NCBI GenBank assembly: GCA_015060885.1
Contig: SUXO01000006.1
Coordinates: forward strand, 1-64,000
Direction: 5' to 3'
DNA from: Bacteroidales bacterium
Lineage (GTDB): Bacteria; Bacteroidota; Bacteroidia; Bacteroidales; Bacteroidaceae
DNA: 64,000 bases
The position numbers were made by a program, and so were the translations under genes. Under the pieces are notes generated by a model. That model saw only the letters and a program-made list of their open reading frames with translations. It was not told where the DNA came from and made no database searches. This document shows, in pieces, positions 34,321 to 44,748 of this stretch (its first letter is position 1; the number at the start of each line of letters is the position of its first letter).

Positions 34321-36243
34321 ATGAAAAACACGAATAAAAAAGAGAAAAAGGAACAGAAAAGGAACGGCGTGAAATTTTCGTTTGACATTGCCCGCTATGC
34401 AGAATATATCTCCTGGGCATTCTTTGCCGTGGTGTGGGCTTTGCTCGTCTTTTACGATGGAGATACACTTTACAGGGCGAGCGAGCAGTCACTCTTTCTC
34501 TTCAACAGCCATTTCTTCAATGAGTCGATGACTCTGCCTGCCGGCTTCCTTTCATATATAGGTGCATTCTTTGTTCAGTTCCTTCACTATCTGCTGTTGG
34601 GAGCCACAATATATGTGCTGTTGCTCTTCGTGCAATATCTGCTCACGAAAAAGGTCTTTGAGATTCCCGCCCGTTGGTCGCTCCTGGCTCTCTTGCCGGT
34701 TGCGGCGGTGCTTGCGGTTTCCACCCAGATGGGGTACTGGATTTTCTATATAAAGATTCAGGGATTCTATTTTATGCCACTTTTGGGCACAATAGCCTCG
34801 CTTCTCGTAGCGTGGGTGTGCCTTAAACTGAAAGGGCTGTATGCTCCGGTGATTGTTCTGTGGATAATTGCCGGATATATGCTTTTTGGCGTGTATGCTT
34901 TTGGCGGTGCGGCGGTTATTGCGGTAGCCTCGGTGGTCGATAGAATAAAATACAATTATGGTCGCAGATATGTAATTACGGCTTCGGGTATGCTGTTGGC
35001 CGTGCTTGTTCTGATGTGCGCACTGCCGTTGTTTCTCTATCGCGAGGGTTTTTACTCGACAATGGCACTCGACCAGATGTATCTTGCCGGAACACCGGTG
35101 CACCAATGGGTTTTGGGCAATACCACAATATATCCTAACGGCATATTCGACTATTGGGTGCCTATAATATTGATTTTGCTCTCATATATGCTGCTCGCCT
35201 TGTTGCGTGGCTCGTTAAGCAATAGCGGAGAGGTCGACAAGGCATCCCGTTTTACAATAGTACAGGCTGTTCTGCTTATGTGTGTTTCGCTCTTTACCTT
35301 TTCTTATTGGTACAATGACAAGAATTTTCATATAGAAAACAGCCAGAACCGCGCAATGTGGAACGAGGATTGGGAGGCCGTAGCAGCCTGTGCAAAGAGG
35401 GCCACGGTTCCCACCCGTCAGATAGTGCTAAACAAGAATATGGCATTGCTGAAACTTGGCCGTGCAGGTGAGGATGCCTTTAAATACCCCGAGGGCAGTG
35501 CCGAAATCGACCATCCCGGAGTGGTGCACCTTACGCAGACAGGCGGTATGATGAACTACTTCCAGTATGGCAAGTTCAACTTCTGCTACCGTTGGTGCAT
35601 AGAGAATGCCGTGGAGTACGGGTGGCGTCTGGAATATCTGAAACACGCAGTCAGGTGTACTCTCCTGTCGGGGCAGCACAAGCTGGCTATGCGTTATATA
35701 AACATTCTTAAACACACGCTTTTCTATCGCTCTTGGGCCGAACAGATGGAGGCTCTTGTTGAAAATCCGTCACTCATTTCAAAGCAAAAGGAGTTTGCTA
35801 TGCCCCTCCTTATGTATAATTATGACGATGCATTGGAACTCGATGACTCTTACGTGGAGGTATACCTTTCCAAAAGCCTCTCATATACGTACTCGCCAAG
35901 CGATTCGCGCTTGCAGTCCGAGGCAGCCGTTATCTTTGCTCTTACCCGCAAGGATGTAAAACTTTTTTGGGATGCAATGACACGTTATGTGAACAAGGGA
36001 AAGCTAACCCGTGTGCCACACCATTTCCAGGAGGCTATTATCCTCTTTACCAATCTCAGCAAGGATGTCACAACCAATATTCCCATCGACCCGTTGATAC
36101 AGAAACGTTTCGATGCCTTCCTTAAAAAGACACAGGATTACAAGGGGATGAGCGAGAAGGAGATGGCTCCCTATTTTGTGGAGGAGTTCGGCGACACCTA
36201 TTGGTACTTCTACTTCTTTGTGCGTGAAATAAAGACTAATTGA
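34321..36243 (+). CDS. DUF6057-like polytopic membrane protein
   Basis: A 640-residue membrane protein with about eight hydrophobic helices in the first 330 residues (near 28-45, 80-108, 118-136, 150-168, 173-200, 219-240, 278-296, 311-330), followed by a soluble helical region of about 310 residues that looks TPR-like. It resembles the DUF6057 proteins of Bacteroidales; no function is known. The Lys-rich N-terminus suggests a cytoplasmic start. I chose the ATG at 34321, since the upstream in-frame extension overlaps aroC. It is 14 bases after aroC and 19 bases before the CxxCH lipoprotein gene, so the two may work together in the envelope. Confidence 0.75.
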   Translation: MKNTNKKEKKEQKRNGVKFSFDIARYAEYISWAFFAVVWALLVFYDGDTLYRASEQSLFLFNSHFFNESMTLPAGFLSYIGAFFVQFLHYLLLGATIYVLLLFVQYLLTKKVFEIPARWSLLALLPVAAVLAVSTQMGYWIFYIKIQGFYFMPLLGTIASLLVAWVCLKLKGLYAPVIVLWIIAGYMLFGVYAFGGAAVIAVASVVDRIKYNYGRRYVITASGMLLAVLVLMCALPLFLYREGFYSTMALDQMYLAGTPVHQWVLGNTTIYPNGIFDYWVPIILILLSYMLLALLRGSLSNSGEVDKASRFTIVQAVLLMCVSLFTFSYWYNDKNFHIENSQNRAMWNEDWEAVAACAKRATVPTRQIVLNKNMALLKLGRAGEDAFKYPEGSAEIDHPGVVHLTQTGGMMNYFQYGKFNFCYRWCIENAVEYGWRLEYLKHAVRCTLLSGQHKLAMRYINILKHTLFYRSWAEQMEALVENPSLISKQKEFAMPLLMYNYDDALELDDSYVEVYLSKSLSYTYSPSDSRLQSEAAVIFALTRKDVKLFWDAMTRYVNKGKLTRVPHHFQEAIILFTNLSKDVTTNIPIDPLIQKRFDAFLKKTQDYKGMSEKEMAPYFVEEFGDTYWYFYFFVREIKTN

Positions 36244-36262
36244 TAATTGTAACTGTTGTATT

Positions 36263-37759
36263 ATGAAAAAACAATTGGTGGGGATACTCTTGTCGGCTCT
36301 GATATGCGCCTGCACGCCATCGGTCCCCGAAAAATATATAGAAACAGGAACACTTCCGAAAATAACCCCCGATTATACAGGGGTAACAATACCTGTAAAC
36401 ATCGCCCCTCTTACATTTGTGGTTGATGAACAGGGCGATGAGTTCGTAACACGCTTTTCGGCGGGCGACAAGGATGTGGTGCTTGCAGGGAAAGAGGTGC
36501 AGCCCTCTTTCGAGAAGTGGCGTGGGCTGCTCTCTGCGGCTGTGGGCGGTGACGTGAAGGTTGAAATATTCTCCTGCCAAAACGATAAATGGCGTGCCCA
36601 TACACCTTTTGTATTCAAGGTGTCGGGCGACACCATAGACCCGTACATTTCCTATCGTCTTATACCTCCATCATATGTCGCATATGAGCGTTTGAGCATA
36701 AGCCTGCGCAATATGTCGACATTCGACGAGAGCATCATCTACAATAATATGCTTGTGACAAAGGAACCCGACGGACAATGCATAAACTGTCACGCATACA
36801 AGAACTACCGTACCGACAATATGCAGTTCCACGTTCGTCAGTACAAGGGAGGAACCCTTTTTGTGCATAACGGCAAGGCTGTGAAACTGAATATGGCAAC
36901 CGATTCCACTCTGTCGGCAGGTGTCTATCCCGCGTTCAATCCGGTGTACGATGTCGTGGCCTATTCGGTGAACAAGACCGGCCAGATATTCCACACTAAA
37001 AGTTCGAACAAGGTAGAGGTGCAGGATGTGGAGAGCGATGTCATCATCTTCAATCCCACTACAATGACAATCTCCAACGTTGCCAACGATACCACAAAAC
37101 TCGAAGTATTCCCCTGGTGGTCGCCCGACGGCCGCACGCTCTATTATTGCTCATCCGATTTCCCCGACAGAACCGGTTCGCAAACCGCCGTTGAAGCCGA
37201 AATAAAGCACTATAAGGATGTGAAGTACAGTATTCTGCGTCGTTCCTGGGACCCCGAAACGGGTGAGTTCGGCGCAGTCGATACGGTTTTCAACGCGGCA
37301 GCTTTGGGAAAGAGTGCAACCTTCCCTCGCGTGTCGCCCACCGGCAAGTATCTGCTCTTTGCTATGGCCGAATATGGCTGTTTCCACATTTGGCACCACG
37401 ATGCCGACCTATATGTGATAAATCTTGAAACAGGCGATTATTGGCCTTTGGAGAAAGCCAACTCGCCCTATGCCGAAAGCTATCATTCGTGGAGCAGCAC
37501 AGGTCGTTGGATACTTTTTGCCAGCCGTCGCGACGATACCAATTACAGCCGTCTTTACATAGCTCACGTGGGCGACGACGGCAAGGCCGAAAAGGCATTC
37601 CTTTTACCCCAGGAAACCCCCGATTTCTATAACTTCTTCGACCGCTCTTACAATGTTCCGGAATTTATGGTGGAGCCTGTGAGAATGTCGCCCCAAGAGT
37701 TTGCCGATATAATAAAAGGCGAGTCGGAAAGTGTTAAATATGTTCCATTAAAAAAGTAA
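36263..37759 (+). CDS. TolB/PD40-type beta-propeller lipoprotein with a CxxCH motif
   Basis: A 498-residue predicted lipoprotein (lipobox ending at Cys17). The C-terminal part (about 205-470) holds PD40/TolB-like propeller blades, seen as repeated segments such as FPWWSPDGRTLYYCSSDF, FPRVSPTGKYLLFAMAEY and YHSWSSTGRWILFASRRD. Between the N-terminal domain and the propeller is CINCH at 173-177, a canonical c-type haem attachment motif, followed by AYKNYRTDNMQ. If haem is attached, this is a surface or periplasmic cytochrome; if not, the motif may bind metal. Last gene of the operon; a strong terminator follows. Confidence 0.8.
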   Translation: MKKQLVGILLSALICACTPSVPEKYIETGTLPKITPDYTGVTIPVNIAPLTFVVDEQGDEFVTRFSAGDKDVVLAGKEVQPSFEKWRGLLSAAVGGDVKVEIFSCQNDKWRAHTPFVFKVSGDTIDPYISYRLIPPSYVAYERLSISLRNMSTFDESIIYNNMLVTKEPDGQCINCHAYKNYRTDNMQFHVRQYKGGTLFVHNGKAVKLNMATDSTLSAGVYPAFNPVYDVVAYSVNKTGQIFHTKSSNKVEVQDVESDVIIFNPTTMTISNVANDTTKLEVFPWWSPDGRTLYYCSSDFPDRTGSQTAVEAEIKHYKDVKYSILRRSWDPETGEFGAVDTVFNAAALGKSATFPRVSPTGKYLLFAMAEYGCFHIWHHDADLYVINLETGDYWPLEKANSPYAESYHSWSSTGRWILFASRRDDTNYSRLYIAHVGDDGKAEKAFLLPQETPDFYNFFDRSYNVPEFMVEPVRMSPQEFADIIKGESESVKYVPLKK

Positions 37760-37797
37760 AATTTAACACTTGACTGTTAAATAAATAAAACGTTCAT

Positions 37798-37851
37798 ATC
37801 CCCCGATTTTTTAGCCTGTCGAGGCGAAAATCGGGGGATTTTTATTTTTAT
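37798..37851 (+). terminator. Terminator of the seven-gene operon
   Basis: A 13-bp perfect stem (37798-37810 with 37827-37839) with a GC-rich core (CCCCC/GGGGG), followed by a T-rich run to 37851. It separates the etf/aro operon from the fasciclin-Sus region. Confidence 0.9.
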
Positions 37852-37891
37852 TTCAAAAAAAATGCTTGAAACGGCAAAAAATAATCGGATT

Positions 37892-37924
37892 TATGCGAAT
37901 ATTTATTTAAAAGTCTTATTTTTG
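37892..37924 (+). promoter_or_regulatory. Probable promoter of the fasciclin-Sus region
   Basis: TATTTTTG followed by C at 37917-37924 is an exact -7 match. TATG at 37892-37895 is a weak -33 at 21 bases. The leader is about 75 bases. No ECF sigma or hybrid two-component gene is beside it. Confidence 0.5.
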
Positions 37925-38005
37925 CACGTTACATAGTGGCTATTTGTGGCCTTGTGTGGTAAAGCTGAAAAAACAAAAAAAATATAATTAATAAAAATTG
38001 TACTT

Positions 38006-41000
38006 ATGTTAAGACACCGTTTAAGCAAAATCAGCAAAGCAGCGCTATTGGCGTTGTGCGCATTACTCGTTGGCGGTATGTTCAATTCTTGTCAGGACCA
38101 CTTCGACGAGTACACCTATGACGACGGCGACCAACCGACGTGGCTGGGTGAGAGTGTTTACTCATTTTTGAGAAACAACTCTTCGGGGCATACTTACAAC
38201 CATTATGCCAACATTATCGACCAATTGGGCCAGACAGAAACCTTCAACAAAACCGGTAGTAAAACCATTTTTGTTGCCGACGATGCCGCTTTTGAGCGTT
38301 TCTTCGCAAACAACAGTTGGGGAGTCTCTTCGTTTGCCGAACTGACAACAGCCCAGAAGAACATTCTGCTCAAAGCCTCAATGCTCGACGATGCAATGTT
38401 GCTCGATATGCTATCGTCATCCGATGCCAACACAACATCGGAGGGTACCTGTATGCGTCGTTTGACATCATTGTCAACAATGGACTCTATCCCTCTTGTA
38501 ACCCCCGAGCAGATGCCCAAGTTCAACAAATATTGGGATGCTTTGCGTGGCAAGGAGCGTAACAAGTCAATCCGTATTGCGATGGACGGTACCAACCCCA
38601 TGATGATACACTTCCTTCCCGACTTCCTGGCAAAAAAAGGTATCACAGAGGATGATATCTCGTTCTTGTTGCGCAAGAACGGCGTTCAGGTGAAAACCTA
38701 TAAGAAAGGCGAAGTTTATATATATGACAAAAAGGTTATGGCCAGCGGTGTAATAAACGATGGTTTCTCCGACGATACAATGACCATCACCTGCAAGAAC
38801 GGATATCTCTATCGTCTTGACGATGTGTTGATACCCCCCTCGAATATGGCTGCCGAAATCCGTCAGCGTGAGGACTTGTCGGTGTTGAGCCGTTTGTTCG
38901 ACCGCTATTGCCTTCCTGTATATGACGAGAACCTTACCCGTAACTACAACAGTATTACCGGTGAAACCGACTCGATCTTCCGTCTTCGCTATTATACAAA
39001 ATCAGGTGGTGGCGGTATATCAATCGACAATGCAATATTGAAGGATGCCGAGCGTCCCGAAAACGAGGACGACGTTCTCGACTACGATCCGGGCTGGAAC
39101 CAATATACACCGGCAAATACCGATGTAAAGGCCGATATGGCTGCGATACTTGCTCCCAATGATGAAGCAATGCTCGACTACTTTACATTGGGTTCGGGTT
39201 CTGTTATCATTGGAGCTTATGCGCCCGGTGCTGTCATAACCGACATCGAGTCCTTGAAAGAGGTTCTGGACAGAATCCCCGACAAGCTGGTTGCTCCATT
39301 GCTTAATAACCTTATGCAGAAGTCGTTTGTATCGACTGTGCCCAGCCGTTTCGACAAAATCACAGATGACGCCAACGACGAAATCGAAGGTGTGAAAGAG
39401 GCTGTTACCGAGTGTATCATTGCAAATAACGGTGTTGTATATATAGTGAACCAGGTATTTGGTCCCACACAGTACACAGCGGTTGCGGCTCCCTCTCTGA
39501 TTCTCGACAATATGCTTATTATGCGTAATGTAATATCACAGCTTGGCTATAACTCATTCCTTTTGGCCAAGAAAGCTGAATACTCACTCTTCCTCCCCGA
39601 CGACAAGGCTTTCCTCTATTACGACCCTGTATCGATTGTGAAGAGCCGTGTGAGCACAAGCAAGCCTGTTCTGTATGAATTGCACTACGATGCAATGCAC
39701 AAGACTGCTGCATACAATGATAAACCTTATTTATATTATAAGCAGTATGAGTTTGATATAAACGAGGATGGCAGTTATACAGTTGATATGAGTAAAGATG
39801 CTGTGTACAATAATGACGTTATCGATTTCAGCGTGGCGAATCGTAAATTCTTCTTCCCCTCCGGCGCAAATATGAAGTTGCCGGCAACTCCCCCTCTTCC
39901 CTTTACAACCTTTATGTATAACCGTATGAGTGACCTCATCGACAACCTTATTATAGTAGGTGATGTCACATCGGGCAACAAATACTATCTGACAAAAGGC
40001 GGTAACGCAGTGAAGGTCGATTTCAGCAATCCCTCAAACCCCATATTCCAGGGCGGAGAGCAGGTGGAGAACGGCATGAAGATTGCTGTCAAGCAAGCCT
40101 TTGAAAAGCAAATCAACGGTAGGTCATACAACACTGTTCCCGCCGATGGCTTGGAGGCTTGGACAACAAAGAATTCTGCAATCCCCACTCCGGCTACAAA
40201 GTCACTTTATCTGCAACTTTCAGCCTCGGCTGGCGAGAAAGAGTCGCCCTTCTATGAATTTATGAATCTTGCAAGCCCCGATGACTTTGAGGGCAATGTC
40301 AAGGTTGAGGATGTAATGAAGAGAATTTTCGACAGCAGCGATGCCAGTGTTGAAGATTCAATCAGAGCTTATTCAATGTTTTACAGCGATGCGCCCACAG
40401 TGTTCTATGGTGTGCCCTTCTTCAAAGGATACAACTATACAGTTTACGTTCCCTCTAATGAGGCCGTGAAGGATATGATCGCCAAAGGTCTTCCCACATG
40501 GAAGGATTTGAACGACTGTGCTCTCGGTACAAGCGGTGGAACCAAAGAGCAGGCTGCGGCAGCATTGCGTTTGTTGAGCAACGTTTACCGTTATCACATT
40601 CAGGATAACTCGGTATTTGTCGACAATCTGCCTGTGAACGGAGCCTACGAAACATCATATATCAATACCAACGGTACATACGAGGTGCTGAACGTGAATA
40701 TGACAGGCGGTGCAATGACAATCACCGATAAGTGTGGCAACACGGCAAATGTCGTAGCCGACGATGCAACAGCCGAGAACAAAACCTGGAACATCATCTG
40801 TCGTGATATTGAGTTCAAAGGTGCAGGTAGCAATAACCCCTTTGCTATAATATCATCTTCGGCATCGGTTGCACACCAGATCGACAAGGTTCTCTGCTTC
40901 GAAGAACTCTTCGGATATGATGGTATGGTACAGCGCTTTGCACCCGGCGGTGAGAAGGTTGATACCTTGTTTGTCGAAGGAATGGACGGTCTCTATGAAG

Positions 41001-41371
41001 CCGAAAACGGAAAGAAGTACTATCTGGTAGCATCGAAAGTCAATACATTTACAGCTGTCGATGGCAAGAAATACACAACAGCCGGTTATTTGATGGAACC
41101 CAAACCGAAAGGTCAGGAAACCAAGCTCTCTCGCGAAAGATATATAAAGGATAAGGACAATGCAATGGTTCTTATAACAGAAGAGGGATACAGGGTTGAA
41201 GAAGATACCGAAGGCAATATGAAACTTGTGCTTGTTACCGAGGTAAAGACCAACTCTAACGGCGAAGAAGAGGAGTACAGATATGTGCAGAAGTTCGAGA
41301 ACAACGGAAGAACATACGAAAAGGTGTTGTTGGATATTGTTCCTGTAACATCAACTCCCGAGGTTGAATAA
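38006..41371 (+). CDS. Large multi-fasciclin-domain lipoprotein
   Basis: A 1121-residue predicted outer-membrane lipoprotein (lipobox ending at Cys29, then an Asp/Glu-rich stretch that may act as a surface-export signal). Fasciclin (FAS1)-like regions can be seen starting near residues 50, 290, 502 and 770, with recurring segments such as SKTIFVADDAAFERFF, YSLFLPDDKAFLYY and YTVYVPSNEAVKDMI. FAS1 domains are adhesion and protein- or glycan-binding folds. The C-terminal 100 residues are highly charged. It is first in a unit with SusC and SusD (gap 48), so it probably acts as an accessory binding protein for that transporter. Confidence 0.85.
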   Translation: MLRHRLSKISKAALLALCALLVGGMFNSCQDHFDEYTYDDGDQPTWLGESVYSFLRNNSSGHTYNHYANIIDQLGQTETFNKTGSKTIFVADDAAFERFFANNSWGVSSFAELTTAQKNILLKASMLDDAMLLDMLSSSDANTTSEGTCMRRLTSLSTMDSIPLVTPEQMPKFNKYWDALRGKERNKSIRIAMDGTNPMMIHFLPDFLAKKGITEDDISFLLRKNGVQVKTYKKGEVYIYDKKVMASGVINDGFSDDTMTITCKNGYLYRLDDVLIPPSNMAAEIRQREDLSVLSRLFDRYCLPVYDENLTRNYNSITGETDSIFRLRYYTKSGGGGISIDNAILKDAERPENEDDVLDYDPGWNQYTPANTDVKADMAAILAPNDEAMLDYFTLGSGSVIIGAYAPGAVITDIESLKEVLDRIPDKLVAPLLNNLMQKSFVSTVPSRFDKITDDANDEIEGVKEAVTECIIANNGVVYIVNQVFGPTQYTAVAAPSLILDNMLIMRNVISQLGYNSFLLAKKAEYSLFLPDDKAFLYYDPVSIVKSRVSTSKPVLYELHYDAMHKTAAYNDKPYLYYKQYEFDINEDGSYTVDMSKDAVYNNDVIDFSVANRKFFFPSGANMKLPATPPLPFTTFMYNRMSDLIDNLIIVGDVTSGNKYYLTKGGNAVKVDFSNPSNPIFQGGEQVENGMKIAVKQAFEKQINGRSYNTVPADGLEAWTTKNSAIPTPATKSLYLQLSASAGEKESPFYEFMNLASPDDFEGNVKVEDVMKRIFDSSDASVEDSIRAYSMFYSDAPTVFYGVPFFKGYNYTVYVPSNEAVKDMIAKGLPTWKDLNDCALGTSGGTKEQAAAALRLLSNVYRYHIQDNSVFVDNLPVNGAYETSYINTNGTYEVLNVNMTGGAMTITDKCGNTANVVADDATAENKTWNIICRDIEFKGAGSNNPFAIISSSASVAHQIDKVLCFEELFGYDGMVQRFAPGGEKVDTLFVEGMDGLYEAENGKKYYLVASKVNTFTAVDGKKYTTAGYLMEPKPKGQETKLSRERYIKDKDNAMVLITEEGYRVEEDTEGNMKLVLVTEVKTNSNGEEEEYRYVQKFENNGRTYEKVLLDIVPVTSTPEVE

Positions 41372-41419
41372 CCATCAGGTTCAGTAAATGATAAAACATC
41401 GTAGAAAAATATATCAACT

Positions 41420-44400
41420 ATGGATAGAATAAAATATTTATTATTGCTCGCGTTTTGCTGCACACTGGGTATTCCGGCCTTTGCACAAAAGAGCGCGAGA
41501 ATTTCGGGAACCATCAGTAGTGATGCCGAAGGTCCGCTGTTTATGGTTAATGTCACAGAACGTGATAATAACAATCGTATTATTGAGGCCACAGTAACCG
41601 ACTTCGAGGGTAACTTCTCAATGGTAGTAAAGAATACAGCCAACGAGTTGGAAATCTCATATATCGGTTATAAGACTCAAAAAATCAAGATTGGAACCCG
41701 TACCGTCTTCAATATAAAGATGGTCGAGGACAAGATACTCGACGAGGTCGTTATCGAGGCTCAGGAGGTTGTCCGTACCGGCGGTTTGGACATTCTTGAA
41801 CGAGAGATGACTCACGCAACCCAGAAAATCAGTATGGAAGAGATGCAAGGTCTTTCGTTTGCTTCGGTCGATGAGGCTCTTCAAGGACAGATTGCCGGTC
41901 TTGACGTCGTAATGGGTTCGGGTTCTGTGGGTAAGGGTACACAGATGCGTCTGCGTGGTGTATCTATGCTCGAAGGTACCGACTCTGAACTTCAACCTCT
42001 GCTCGTTGTCGACGACAACATCTTCCAGGTTGACGAAGGTTTCGATTTTAGCAACTCAACCGAGGACAAGTTCGCCGAGTTGTTGATGATCAATACCGAG
42101 GATATTGCCGAAATCGAAGTGTTGAAGGATGCAGCATCCTGTGCAGTTTGGGGTTCGGCAGGTGCCAATGGTGTAATCAAGATTAAGACCAAGCGTGGTA
42201 AGCGCGGTCCCACCCGTGTGAACTTTACATATAAGTTCAAGGACAAATGGACACCCGAAGGTTTGAACCTCTTGAATGGTGACGACTACACCATGATGAT
42301 GAAGCAGGCTCTTTTCAACAGAAACAACCAGCCTGTGAACATACCCGAGTTGAACTACAACCCCGATCATCCCGAGTATGAGAACTTCAATAACAACACC
42401 GATTGGGTAGACGCTATCGAGAAACACGGTTATCGTCACGAATACTCTCTTAACCTCAATGGTGGTGGTGAGAAAGCTACCTTCCGTGTGTCGGGTTCAT
42501 ATACAAATGAAACCGGTCAGGTTATCGGTGAGGAGATGAACCAGCTGTCTTCACGCTTGGCTCTCGATTACTATGTGTCACAACGTATTAAGGTAATTGC
42601 CGACTTCTCTTTCTCATACGTAACCCGCGAATATCACGGTTCGGGCCTTCTCTACACTGCGCAGAAGATGATGCCTAATATGTCAATCTACAAACAGGAC
42701 GATTATGGCAACAACACCAGCGAGTATTACAATATGCTCGAAACCGCTACCGACGAGTTGAAGAACAATATGACTTTGAAGAACCCCGTTGCCGATGGTA
42801 ATCTCGATGAGGTTGAGCATGAGAATTACAGTATCAACCCCCAGATTACATTGGAATATAACCTGTTAGGTCTCGAAGATAACCAGTCGCAGCTGAAATA
42901 TCGCGGTATGGTTAACCTCAACGCCTCGACATCGGCCGACCGTAGCTACAAGCCCGGTTCCTTGAATCCCCGTCAGGATTGGTCGAACTCGATTATCAAC
43001 CAGTCATACTCTTCCGACAGCAAGGGACTTGGTTTCTCAACACGTCATAACCTTATTTTTACCCCCTATCTGGGCAGCAGAGACCACTATCTGACAATGA
43101 CCGGCCAGTTTGAGTTGAGAACTCACACCGGTAATGGCCAGAGTTCTACATCGCAAGGTTTGCCCACCGGTAATATCACAAACTCGACTGTTGGTGCCAA
43201 GTTGGCAAGTGCAAGCTCTTATAAATCGGAATCACGTAACATCAGTTTCGTTTACGATGCCCACTATTCATACAAATCAAAGTATATGCTTCGTTTCTCA
43301 ATCCGCGGTGAGGGTTTGACAGCGATGGGTGACGACAAGAAGTGGGTTATATTCCCCGCAGTATCGGGTCGTTGGAACATCAGCGACGAGCCCTGGATGC
43401 AGTGGGCGAAACCGGTCGTTTCAATGTTGTCTATCCGTCCCGGTTTCGGTATGGACGGTCACGCCCCCGGTTCAAACAGAACATTCAACACCTACTCTTC
43501 AACAGGCAAGAAGTACAATGGCTATGGTGGTTATCAGATGGACAACATCCGCTTGACAGCCTTGTCTACATCGGATAAACGCGAGTGGAACATCGGTTCC
43601 GACTTCGGTTTCTTCGACGGCAAGATCACCGGTTCGTTCAACTACTACATTGCAACAACCTATGACCAGTTGGTTTCAAATTACAGAATACCATCTTCAA
43701 CAGGTTACAGCAGCCTTGCTTACAAGAACTCCGGTACAATGCGTAACTCGGGTTGGGAACTTAACTTGAACACAGCATCGTTTGAACTGTTCAAGGACTT
43801 CTCGGTAAGCATGTACTTTAACATAGGTAACAACTACAACGAAATCCTCGAAATGGAGGATGCTTATCTCGATGCACGAAACGAATCTTATGACTACCCG
43901 AGAAACTCGGTATATCTTGGTCGCGTACAGGTAGGTAACCCCTATGGTGCCATCTACGGTTTCCGTTACAAGGGTGTTTATCGTTTCAGCTACAAAAACT
44001 GGGAAAAGGCCCTTAGCGAGGCTGCTGCCGGCCGTAATGGAACCTGTCCCATCGTTTACGATTCAAACGGCCAGGTTGTGTTCAATGCCGACGGTACTCC
44101 CAAGCAGATGACACTCTTCTACGAAAGAGAAACAAAACAGTCGACCTATCAGTTCCGCGGCGGTGATGCCATATATGAGGACGTAAACAAGGATGGTACA
44201 ATCAACCAGCTCGATATTGTGTACCTCGGCAACTCGAACCCCGAGGCACAGGGTGGTTTCGGTTTCACATTCCGTTACAAGAAATGGACATTGAAGACCA
44301 ACTTCACATACCGCTATGGTGTAGACGTAGTTAACTCTAACCGTATGAACTTTGAAAATATGTCAACCTTCAACAACCAGAGCGTTGCCGTTAACTGGCG

Positions 44401-44734
44401 TTGGCGTAAAGAGGGTGACATCACCGAAATACCCCGTGCGGTATATGGCGGTTCGTCGGCATACAACTATCTGGGTAGCGACCGCTACGTTGAGGATGCC
44501 TCATACTTGCGTCTCTCTTACGTACAGCTCTCTTACAACTTCAACACCGACTGGGTTAAGAAAATCGGTTTGAGAAGCTTGTCTGTGTACGCATCGGCCG
44601 ACAACCTCATTCACTGGTCGAAATATACAGGTTTGGATCCTGAAATCAATTCAGGCGGCGATGGTATTGCCTATGACAACTCCGAGACTCCAAGACCTCG
44701 TTCATACACAATCTCTGTTTCTATGGGATTCTGA
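41420..44734 (+). CDS. SusC/RagA-type TonB-linked outer-membrane transporter
   Basis: A TonB-dependent importer of the SusC family, 1104 residues. The signal peptide ends near residue 22 (AFAQ). A carboxypeptidase-regulatory-like domain (about 26-108) is followed by a TonB-box-like stretch (ILDEVVIEAQ) and the plug with MQLRGVS-type and LLVVDDNIF segments; here the plug reads TQMRLRGVSMLEG. The rest is a 22-strand beta barrel ending in a terminal aromatic (MGF), the barrel-assembly signal. It forms a pair with the SusD protein 14 bases downstream. The ligand is unknown; no glycosidase is present in the unit. Confidence 0.95.
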   Translation: MDRIKYLLLLAFCCTLGIPAFAQKSARISGTISSDAEGPLFMVNVTERDNNNRIIEATVTDFEGNFSMVVKNTANELEISYIGYKTQKIKIGTRTVFNIKMVEDKILDEVVIEAQEVVRTGGLDILEREMTHATQKISMEEMQGLSFASVDEALQGQIAGLDVVMGSGSVGKGTQMRLRGVSMLEGTDSELQPLLVVDDNIFQVDEGFDFSNSTEDKFAELLMINTEDIAEIEVLKDAASCAVWGSAGANGVIKIKTKRGKRGPTRVNFTYKFKDKWTPEGLNLLNGDDYTMMMKQALFNRNNQPVNIPELNYNPDHPEYENFNNNTDWVDAIEKHGYRHEYSLNLNGGGEKATFRVSGSYTNETGQVIGEEMNQLSSRLALDYYVSQRIKVIADFSFSYVTREYHGSGLLYTAQKMMPNMSIYKQDDYGNNTSEYYNMLETATDELKNNMTLKNPVADGNLDEVEHENYSINPQITLEYNLLGLEDNQSQLKYRGMVNLNASTSADRSYKPGSLNPRQDWSNSIINQSYSSDSKGLGFSTRHNLIFTPYLGSRDHYLTMTGQFELRTHTGNGQSSTSQGLPTGNITNSTVGAKLASASSYKSESRNISFVYDAHYSYKSKYMLRFSIRGEGLTAMGDDKKWVIFPAVSGRWNISDEPWMQWAKPVVSMLSIRPGFGMDGHAPGSNRTFNTYSSTGKKYNGYGGYQMDNIRLTALSTSDKREWNIGSDFGFFDGKITGSFNYYIATTYDQLVSNYRIPSSTGYSSLAYKNSGTMRNSGWELNLNTASFELFKDFSVSMYFNIGNNYNEILEMEDAYLDARNESYDYPRNSVYLGRVQVGNPYGAIYGFRYKGVYRFSYKNWEKALSEAAAGRNGTCPIVYDSNGQVVFNADGTPKQMTLFYERETKQSTYQFRGGDAIYEDVNKDGTINQLDIVYLGNSNPEAQGGFGFTFRYKKWTLKTNFTYRYGVDVVNSNRMNFENMSTFNNQSVAVNWRWRKEGDITEIPRAVYGGSSAYNYLGSDRYVEDASYLRLSYVQLSYNFNTDWVKKIGLRSLSVYASADNLIHWSKYTGLDPEINSGGDGIAYDNSETPRPRSYTISVSMGF

Positions 44735-44748
44735 TAACATAAAAGCTG

